Shown here in pieces: positions 7,318 through 10,729 of a stretch of DNA of 10,729 nt. Made by a program: the position numbers and the translations under genes. Source of the stretch: DATEXQ01 sp035256745 (GTDB lineage: Bacteria > Patescibacteriota > Microgenomatia > UBA8517); assembly GCA_035256745.1 (NCBI GenBank), contig DATEXQ010000006.1:1-10729 (forward strand), given 5' to 3'. A model generated the notes under the pieces. That model ran no database searches. It had not been told where the DNA came from and saw only the letters and a program-made list of their open reading frames with translations. The first letter of the stretch is position 1. The number at the start of each line of letters is the position of its first letter.

Positions 7318-7461
7318 TTAAGATTTTCTAGCTGGTAAAAAGTATAAAAACCACAAAAACCATAGAAGCCAAAGCAAGTATTTCCAATCTTGGGTAAAAA
7401 TTCCTGGAATACCTAAAAAACCAAGAAATCCCAGAAAACCCAATATCCATTTTTTCTTCAT
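7318..7461 (-). CDS. 47-aa membrane miniprotein
   Basis: Short reading frame ATG to TAA, 47 aa. It opens MKKKW and has a first hydrophobic stretch of FLG repeats (residues 6-19, ILGFLGFLGFLGIP). A short polar turn (TQDWK) follows, then an aromatic membrane segment of Leu, Trp, Phe and Tyr (residues 28-42) and a basic tail (PARKS). The layout is a two-pass mini membrane protein with positive ends. I recognise the FLGFLG style from small uncharacterised membrane proteins but cannot name a family. It starts 4 nt after the stop of the 64-aa gene, so the two are probably co-translated. Composition and spacing support a real gene. Confidence 0.62.
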   Translation of the reverse strand: MKKKWILGFLGFLGFLGIPGIFTQDWKYLLWLLWFLWFLYFLPARKS

Positions 7462-7465
7462 ATTT

Positions 7466-7660
7466 TTATTTACCATTTTTAGAATCTAGATTTGTAGCAC
7501 CAAGAATTATGAGAGCATAACCAACTACAAATTCAAATTTAGTATTTACACCCTCAAAGAAAATTACATTCTCACCAAGCATTGCTAAAACACCATCGGC
7601 TATCATGAAAGCGCCTGGGATAATTAATAAAATTCCGATAATAATTTTTGGGATATTCAT
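7466..7660 (-). CDS. 64-aa two-pass membrane protein, function unknown
   Basis: 64 aa with two predicted membrane segments: residues 4-27 (IPKIIIGILLIIPGAFMIADG) and about 44-56 (FVVGYALIILG). Between them is a short loop with acidic residues (GENVIFFEGVNTK). No family recognised. ATG 7660 is chosen; an in-frame extension to 7762 would need a TTG start and adds a segment of unrelated character. Either a TATCAT box at 7667-7672 would give a leaderless mRNA, or the extended -10 at 7701-7709 would give a leader of about 34 nt. It is followed after 4 nt by the 47-aa membrane protein, making a two-gene unit. Confidence 0.6.
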   Translation of the reverse strand: MNIPKIIIGILLIIPGAFMIADGVLAMLGENVIFFEGVNTKFEFVVGYALIILGATNLDSKNGK

Positions 7661-7700
7661 ATCTATATGATAAGAGAGAAGAACTATAATTACAACGTTA

Positions 7701-7709
7701 ATTATATCA
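7701..7709 (-). promoter_or_regulatory. candidate extended -10 for the small membrane gene pair
   Basis: On the minus strand this reads TGATATAAT, identical to the box in front of dnaG. The start site would be near 7694, about 34 nt ahead of ATG 7660. No -35 box is clear, and a closer TATCAT competes as the promoter. A + strand TATAAT also lies at 7685-7690. Confidence 0.35.
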
Positions 7710-7847
7710 ATGCTCCGTGTTCCTAGTTTTGCACTGACCACTGCTTTGGAACGTATTATCAAGACTTTCCAAAACCCAATCTGGGCTGAACAAGCGAGAG
7801 AAAGATTGAAACAAATTAAAATATTGAGTAGTAATACAAAAATTTAG
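7710..7847 (+). CDS. possible 45-aa protein, uncertain
   Basis: ATG to TAG frame of 45 codons. The N-terminus reads MLRVPSFALTTALERIIKTF, continuing with an amphipathic, charged helix-like stretch (NPIWAEQARERLKQIKIL). The composition looks protein-like, not random AT-rich DNA. A + strand TATAAT at 7685-7690 is placed to start transcription at about 7697, but no Shine-Dalgarno is seen. It may be a small gene, or the remnant of a larger gene lost when the neighbouring foreign segment arrived. No family recognised. It runs against the possible leader of the small membrane gene pair. Confidence 0.25.
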   Translation: MLRVPSFALTTALERIIKTFQNPIWAEQARERLKQIKILSSNTKI

Positions 7848-7905
7848 GGGGTTATTCTCTAAAATTAACACGCCATAGAAATTTGCTCCGCCTGATGGAT
7901 AAAGT

Positions 7906-7933
7906 TTGAACTGGTACTCAAATACACTATAAT
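7906..7933 (+). promoter_or_regulatory. promoter of the methyltransferase gene
   Basis: TTGAAC (7906-7911), a 16-nt spacer, and a perfect TATAAT (7928-7933). The -10 box overlaps the first in-frame ATG (7932-7934), so transcription from here would begin near 7940 and that ATG would not be in the mRNA. The promoter therefore favours ATG 7944 or ATG 7974 as the translation start. Confidence 0.65.
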
Positions 7934-7943
7934 GCCAGCAGAT

Positions 7944-8621
7944 ATGGTAGAACGAAGTTGTATAAATTCAGCCATGGAAGTCGCGGTAAAGACTGGTCTG
8001 TCAGTAGTCGCCATACATACACTCGTCCGTATCGTGCGGCATTACTACAAATTCCCGATGCCGGAATTCCTGGCAGGGGTAATCGATAACCCAGTGCGCC
8101 GAAGGATCCAACCGCCTGATGAAATGGCAGAACGACATGGTATAAAACCAGGTTTCCAGGTACTTGAGGTGGGTCCAGGCAACGGGACTTACACAATGGG
8201 GATCGCCCGGAAGGTTGGACCTGAGGGTAAGGTCACCGCAATCGACATTGAACCCCGAATGATCGATCGAGTTAAGCAACGCGCCCTAAAAGAGGGTGTC
8301 GCCAACGTAGAGGCTAAGGTTGCGGATGTTTTTAATCTACCTTTCGAGGACAGCACGTTCGATGCAGTGAGTATGATCGCCGTCATTGGTGAAATCCCTA
8401 CACCTGAGCGTGCTCTAAGAGAACTCTGTCGCGTACTGAAACCAGACGGCATCCTCGCCACAAGTGAACTCCTGATTGATCCGGACTATCCTCTTGCCAG
8501 CACACTCACCCGCTGGGCCGAGGAGGGTGGTATGCAATTGCGGAAGCAGGCTGGCAACTTCTTACACTACACGTTAATCTTCGAGAAGGCTAGTTCAAAG
8601 AGTCCTGTAAGAATAAACTAA
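7944..8621 (+). CDS. class I SAM-dependent methyltransferase (UbiE/Methyltransf_11 type)
   Basis: 225 aa from ATG 7944. An N-terminal helical segment (about 10-60, HTLVRIVRHYYKF and DNPVRRRIQPP) precedes a Rossmann-type methyltransferase domain. Motif I is VLEVGPGNG, the acidic ribose-binding residue sits in AIDIEPRMI, a later motif is ADVFNLPFEDSTFDAV, and RVLKPDG closes the core. Members transfer a methyl group from S-adenosylmethionine to small molecules or lipids; the substrate here cannot be assigned. Sampled 60-base lines hold 29-30 G+C, about 50%, against about 20 in dnaG, and codons such as CGC, GCC and ATC are common. This suggests acquisition from a higher-GC donor. It stands alone on the + strand with its own promoter and converges on tRNA-Asn 9 nt away. 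ATG 7932 overlaps the -10 box, so 7944 is preferred; 7974 is also possible. Confidence 0.85.
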   Translation: MVERSCINSAMEVAVKTGLSVVAIHTLVRIVRHYYKFPMPEFLAGVIDNPVRRRIQPPDEMAERHGIKPGFQVLEVGPGNGTYTMGIARKVGPEGKVTAIDIEPRMIDRVKQRALKEGVANVEAKVADVFNLPFEDSTFDAVSMIAVIGEIPTPERALRELCRVLKPDGILATSELLIDPDYPLASTLTRWAEEGGMQLRKQAGNFLHYTLIFEKASSKSPVRIN

Positions 8622-8630
8622 AGCAACTTG

Positions 8631-8886
8631 CTCCTCGGGTAGGATTCGGACCTACGACCTTGTCCTTACAGAAACCCTCTTGTTGCCAAAAGGACTGGAC
8701 TATCTTATCTTCCGCGAGGGAAGTCAGGTATATAGTCTCTACACATTTACACACTTTTTTGTGTGATTTAGCTCGGGATTATCCATTTTCAGGAGTTTCC
8801 CGAATTAGCCTGATTTTACAATCTGCATTGCTACAGACCGCTGCCTAAAATAACAGGGACCCGCTCTACCACTGAGCTACCGAGGA
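8631..8886 (-). tRNA. tRNA-Asn(GUU) interrupted by a group I intron
   Basis: Two exons on the minus strand: 8886-8853 (34 nt) and 8668-8631 (38 nt), together 72 nt without CCA. The acceptor TCCTCGG (8886-8880) pairs with CCGAGGA (8638-8632), discriminator G (8631). The D arm is GCTC/GAGC. The joined anticodon loop is CTGT|TAA, anticodon GTT, and the acceptor, discriminator and GTAGG/CCTAC T stem are those of bacterial tRNA-Asn. Two oddities: the T loop reads TCCGAAT, putting C where U55 is nearly universal, and the top anticodon-stem pair is G27 against A43. It is probably transcribed from the extended -10 box at 8905-8913. Confidence 0.93.
8669..8852 (-). ncRNA. group I self-splicing intron (184 nt, no ORF)
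   Basis: The intron lies after anticodon base U35 and ends in G, as group I introns do. P1: exon end CTGT pairs with internal guide GCAG, including the diagnostic U.G pair at the 5' splice site. P4: TTCGGG with CCCGAG. P6: CACAC/GTGTG hairpin. P7: GACTAT (8737-8732) with ATAGTC (8703-8698), in the typical contexts GAGACTATA and AAGATAAGATAGTCC. P8: CTTCC/GGAAG hairpin with loop CTCGC (8723-8709). A possible P9 is CCTTTT with AAGAGG, and intron TTA could pair with exon TAA as P10. There is no endonuclease gene inside. Confidence 0.92.
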
Positions 8887-8904
8887 TTATCAAAGAACAA
8901 CGTA

Positions 8905-8913
8905 ATTATATCA
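8905..8913 (-). promoter_or_regulatory. extended -10 promoter of tRNA-Asn
   Basis: Reads TGATATAAT on the minus strand, the same box as in front of dnaG. The start site would be near 8898, 12 nt before the tRNA 5' end at 8886. No clear -35 box is visible. Confidence 0.55.
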
Positions 8914-8943
8914 AGATTGAGCTTATCTTGCTAGAATTTTCTA

Positions 8944-9783
8944 CTATACAAATGTTTTTTCGCATTCTTTGCAGATACTGCAAGGACCTACTTGAGTATT
9001 TTGTTTACAAACCCTACATACTCCAGGTTTAAATTCGTAGTTAACAAAGTTAAGTATTTTGGAATTTGAAAGCATTATATTCATTGCCGAAAATTTTGGA
9101 GGACAGCTAACGGAATATTGTCCCAGAAATTCAGTCTCTTTCATTTTTTGAACTATGACAAACGGAGAAACCCCTTTTTCTATCATTTGTGTAAAAATTT
9201 TTGCTTGATGAATATTTTCACTTGTTATGTCCTCTGAATTTATATGAGTATAATTTTCAATTTTTTTTATTATTTGTGAAAAAAGCTTTTCGTCATTTTC
9301 ATCAATACAAAGGAGAGTATTTCTTATTTTGTTTTTATTGTTTTCTGGTAACGAGGGAATAATATCACTACAGTTGGTTGTTTCATCTCCGAAAAGAATA
9401 GCGCTATTTAATAAGTCTTTGTTTCCTTCTAAATCGTATACAATTCTTGAAAATATCGCTTTGGCACAGGGGTATTCGTCACTGGGAGGACTTATCCAAA
9501 GCATAATTCCTTCATCACTTGTCATAGCCCAAGTTTCCAAATTTTCGAAAATTTCATATTCAAGTTTTTGGGTTGGAGTATTTCTTGAAATGAAATCTTT
9601 TACCAATCTATTTGTTTTTGAATCAATTAAACCCTCCTGGGTTATCTTAAATGAGTAGATATCTTTCTTTCTGTTGGTTTCGTTATGGAGCGATAGTAGT
9701 TCCGATTCAAGCCTTTGCGGATTTTTTTTCCAGGAGTCTATAAATCTTACTGCGGTTTGTGTGTTGTTTTCTGCTTTTGACAT
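8944..9783 (-). CDS. riboswitch-controlled protein of unknown function with C-terminal zinc ribbon
   Basis: 279 aa, no signal peptide or membrane segment, so probably cytoplasmic. The N-terminal part (about 1-70) is helical and charged. The middle (about 75-150) is mixed, with WAMTSDEGIMLWISPPSDEYP and AKAIFSRIVYDLEGNKDLL as its most distinctive stretches. Residues about 170-220 are again helical. The C-terminus holds C256, C259, C268, C271 and C274 (CRVC-x8-CSIC-xxC), a likely zinc ribbon. I cannot assign a family. ATG 9783 is firm: AGGA lies at 9790-9793, six bases ahead. A promoter and a cobalamin-type riboswitch lie directly upstream, so expression is probably set by cobalamin or a related ligand. 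That suggests, without proving, a role in cobalamin or cobalt use, or replacement of a cobalamin-dependent step. Transcripts may read on into tRNA-Asn. Confidence 0.85.
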   Translation of the reverse strand: MSKAENNTQTAVRFIDSWKKNPQRLESELLSLHNETNRKKDIYSFKITQEGLIDSKTNRLVKDFISRNTPTQKLEYEIFENLETWAMTSDEGIMLWISPPSDEYPCAKAIFSRIVYDLEGNKDLLNSAILFGDETTNCSDIIPSLPENNKNKIRNTLLCIDENDEKLFSQIIKKIENYTHINSEDITSENIHQAKIFTQMIEKGVSPFVIVQKMKETEFLGQYSVSCPPKFSAMNIMLSNSKILNFVNYEFKPGVCRVCKQNTQVGPCSICKECEKTFV

Positions 9784-9820
9784 TTTTATTCCTACTCGGG
9801 ATACCGTATATTTTTACGGT
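9784..9820 (-). promoter_or_regulatory. expression platform: hairpin and ribosome site
   Basis: Directly after the aptamer, the minus strand has a perfect 6-bp hairpin ACCGTA/TACGGT with a 6-nt loop (9820-9803), then CCCGAG, then AGGA (9793-9790) six bases before ATG 9783. The hairpin lacks a following U run, so control is more likely at translation than by termination. CGGTA, from the 3' side of the hairpin and the next base, is fully complementary to TACCG in the aptamer's conserved CCGCAAC loop, so two pairings compete. Confidence 0.55.
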
Positions 9821-9891
9821 GGTTGTTAGTTTTCTGGCTTTAACAGTTGCGGTACAGCTTGGGATTTACACCCAATTCCTTCAACACAACC
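9821..9891 (-). promoter_or_regulatory. compact cobalamin-type riboswitch aptamer
   Basis: On the minus strand the closing stem GGTTGT (9891-9886) pairs with ACAACC (9826-9821). Between them, in consensus order, are GGAATTGGGTGTAAATCCC, AAGCTGTACCGC, AACTGTTAAAG and CCAGAAAAC. These match the cobalamin riboswitch core (GGTGnAAnTCC, GCTGnCCCGCAACTGT, GCCAGnnnAC, the B12 box region). The aptamer is only about 71 nt: the peripheral helices usually found between ACTGT and GCCAG are missing. The B12 box is degenerate after GCCAG (AAAAC instead of GGAGAC). Family membership is strongly supported; which cobalamin form, or another ligand, is bound cannot be told. Confidence 0.85.
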
Positions 9892-9901
9892 TTTATAAGG
9901 T

Positions 9902-9929
9902 ATTATGATTTTTCTTTGGTCTTAGTCAA
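9902..9929 (-). promoter_or_regulatory. promoter of the riboswitch transcript
   Basis: On the minus strand: TTGACT (9929-9924), a 16-nt spacer, and CATAAT (9907-9902). The expected start site, about 9895, lies just ahead of the first aptamer base at 9891. This spacing supports both the promoter and the riboswitch call. The site occupies the gap between the VTT-protein stop (9937) and the aptamer. Confidence 0.72.
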
Positions 9930-9936
9930 GATGTAG

Positions 9937-10491
9937 TTATAAGAAGTTTATAGCTCCAACCATGATTGACATACCAAGAGTATGAGATACCCAGGAGATG
10001 AGAAGAAATCTGGCAAGCTTTATTTGAGAAATACTTAGTAAACTAATACCCAATTCATCCGGGAGAGGAGAGGCCATAATTAGAGTTCCCATAACAGGTA
10101 GTGTCCAGCTGAAATATTTTGTATGCAGAATTTTTTTAATATGACTTTTATTTACCAGCTCGTTATAGATAGGCAATATTTCTTCTGCAACATTGTCTTT
10201 TATAAACCTGAATATTAATAAGTCTCCGATTACAGCTCCTATTCCTGCTGCCAGAATTACTAGGGGAACGGGAAGAGCTTGGGAAAGAGTTGCTAAAATT
10301 ACTGAACTCATCGCTATTGTAAAAGTGGAAACAAAAAGAAAGCCTGCCAGAAAAGCTCCTAGATACCCCAAACTGCCAATACTCTGAATAAATAAATTAA
10401 AACCCTGAACTCTAAAAAGAAGAATGGCAATAATAAAACCCACAAGAAAAAGGATTATATTCCTGTATTTGATATGATGAGGTTTATGCAT
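9937..10491 (-). CDS. VTT/SNARE-associated (DedA-like) membrane protein
   Basis: 184 aa, integral membrane. Hydrophobic segments lie at about 11-27, 41-56, 58-70 and 76-96, with a re-entrant-like region and last segments around 130-142 and 162-181. The family features are visible: LAAGIGAVIGDLLIFRFIKD (about 80-99) and ASPLPDELGISLLSISQIKLARF (140-162), with the P-x-D/E pattern in SPLPDELG and a terminal segment of the LISWVSHTLG type. DedA/VTT proteins are linked to phospholipid scrambling or flipping and to membrane homeostasis; the substrate here is unknown. ATG 10489-10491 lies 11 nt after an extended -10 box, giving a leader of only about 4 nt and no Shine-Dalgarno. Confidence 0.8.
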   Translation of the reverse strand: MHKPHHIKYRNIILFLVGFIIAILLFRVQGFNLFIQSIGSLGYLGAFLAGFLFVSTFTIAMSSVILATLSQALPVPLVILAAGIGAVIGDLLIFRFIKDNVAEEILPIYNELVNKSHIKKILHTKYFSWTLPVMGTLIMASPLPDELGISLLSISQIKLARFLLISWVSHTLGMSIMVGAINFL

Positions 10492-10502
10492 TACAAGAAT
10501 TA

Positions 10503-10511
10503 ATTATATCA
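10503..10511 (-). promoter_or_regulatory. extended -10 promoter of the VTT-protein gene
   Basis: Reads TGATATAAT on the minus strand, identical to the dnaG and tRNA-Asn boxes. Eleven bases separate the hexamer from ATG 10491, so transcription should begin about 4 nt before the start codon. Confidence 0.6.
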
Positions 10512-10572
10512 GTATTTTTTCATGAGAAGAATCAGATTAATAAGAAACCTGATTTTTGTGCTATATTTTATA

Positions 10573-10584
10573 TAAGGGGGTGAT
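10573..10584 (+). promoter_or_regulatory. near-perfect Shine-Dalgarno
   Basis: TAAGGGGGTGAT matches the complement of the bacterial 16S rRNA 3' end (TAAGGAGGTGAT) at 11 of 12 bases, with the G-rich core 8 nt ahead of ATG 10589. It contrasts with the missing ribosome sites at most other starts here and fixes the start of the downstream gene. Confidence 0.75.
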
Positions 10585-10588
10585 TAGG

Positions 10589-10729
10589 ATGAAGAAAAAA
10601 GATATGGGTTTAGTTTCTCAAGTGATGATGGGAGGAGCGGTTATAGCGGTACTTTTTGCAGGAATAGGATATTTGGGAACCGATATTTGGCTTGCTTCAA
10701 CCCAATGGCTTCTGGTTGCAGCCGTTTTA
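10589..10729 (+). CDS. membrane protein, N-terminal part, cut by the window edge
   Basis: The first 47 codons of an open frame that runs off the window. It begins MKKKDMGLVSQV and has a hydrophobic stretch at about 13-28 (MMGGAVIAVLFAGIGYLG), a short polar part (TDIW) and a second hydrophobic start (QWLLVAAVL). This looks like a small multi-pass membrane protein with the N-terminus inside (positive-inside rule). No family recognised from this fragment. The start is fixed by a very strong ribosome site. A TGCTATATT sequence at 10559-10567 could be an extended -10, but its start site would fall inside the ribosome site, so the promoter is probably elsewhere. Confidence 0.7.
   Translation, partial: MKKKDMGLVSQVMMGGAVIAVLFAGIGYLGTDIWLASTQWLLVAAVL

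Noticed and set aside
7661..7762. An extension of the 64-aa membrane protein to a TTG at 7762.
   Set aside because: It needs a rare start codon and adds a segment that also carries promoter-like boxes and an opposed frame.
7881..8646. A possible attachment-site pair: TTGCTCC near 7884 and at the tRNA-Asn 3' end (8628-8634), flanking the methyltransferase.
   Set aside because: Only 7 bases match exactly, and about 13 of 19 over a longer window. True tRNA-integrated elements leave a longer exact copy of the tRNA 3' end, and there is no integrase gene.
8660..8848. A 62-codon + strand frame between the methyltransferase and the 279-aa gene.
   Set aside because: It is the antisense of the group I intron and tRNA-Asn exon; the RNA structure explains the sequence fully.
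10530..10557. AATCAG...CTGATT followed by T residues on the + strand, terminator-like.
   Set aside because: The stem is 6 AT-rich base pairs with a 13-nt loop, and no + strand gene ends upstream of it.
1..10729. CRISPR arrays, insertion sequences and rRNA.
   Set aside because: No regularly spaced repeats, transposase-like frames with terminal repeats, or rRNA motifs were seen on either strand.

Overview
The window looks like a chromosomal piece of a small-genome, low-GC bacterium, most likely Patescibacteria (CPR) and perhaps Microgenomates. That placement is inferred from style: about one third GC in most sampled lines, short proteins, promoters almost touching start codons, tRNA genes mostly without encoded CCA, and self-splicing elements inside essential genes. 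No rRNA or ribosomal protein marker is present to confirm it. TGA is used only as a stop.

Bases 1-811, + strand: the 3' end of a tRNA-Arg, tRNA-Ser(CGA), a 154-aa Nudix-fold protein with a damaged Nudix box, and tRNA-Ser(GGA). Bases 811-4886, + strand: dnaG followed by rpoD, the core of the bacterial macromolecular synthesis operon. dnaG carries a 394-aa intein with a LAGLIDADG endonuclease, inserted immediately before the last zinc-binding Cys of the CHC2 zinc finger. Bases 4883-7660, - strand: a membrane-anchored thioredoxin-like protein (CPHC), a membrane-anchored protein of unknown function, a LctP-type lactate permease homologue, and two very small membrane proteins of 47 and 64 aa.

Bases 7700-8621: a SAM-dependent methyltransferase of about 50% GC with its own -35/-10 promoter, apparently acquired by transfer. 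It converges on a - strand tRNA-Asn(GUU) that is split by a 184-nt group I intron in the anticodon loop. Bases 8944-9930, - strand: a promoter, then a compact cobalamin-type riboswitch, then a 279-aa protein of unknown function with a C-terminal zinc ribbon. Bases 9937-10491, - strand: a VTT/SNARE-associated (DedA-like) membrane protein. The right edge holds the start of a + strand membrane protein with a near-perfect Shine-Dalgarno.

The most unusual content is three RNA- or protein-level switches in 10 kb: the intein in the primase zinc finger, the group I intron in tRNA-Asn, and the cobalamin-type riboswitch in front of an unknown protein. A recurring extended -10 box (TGnTATAAT) lies 6 to 12 nt upstream of dnaG, the 152-aa gene, the VTT gene and tRNA-Asn, suggesting leaderless or nearly leaderless transcription of the three protein genes.
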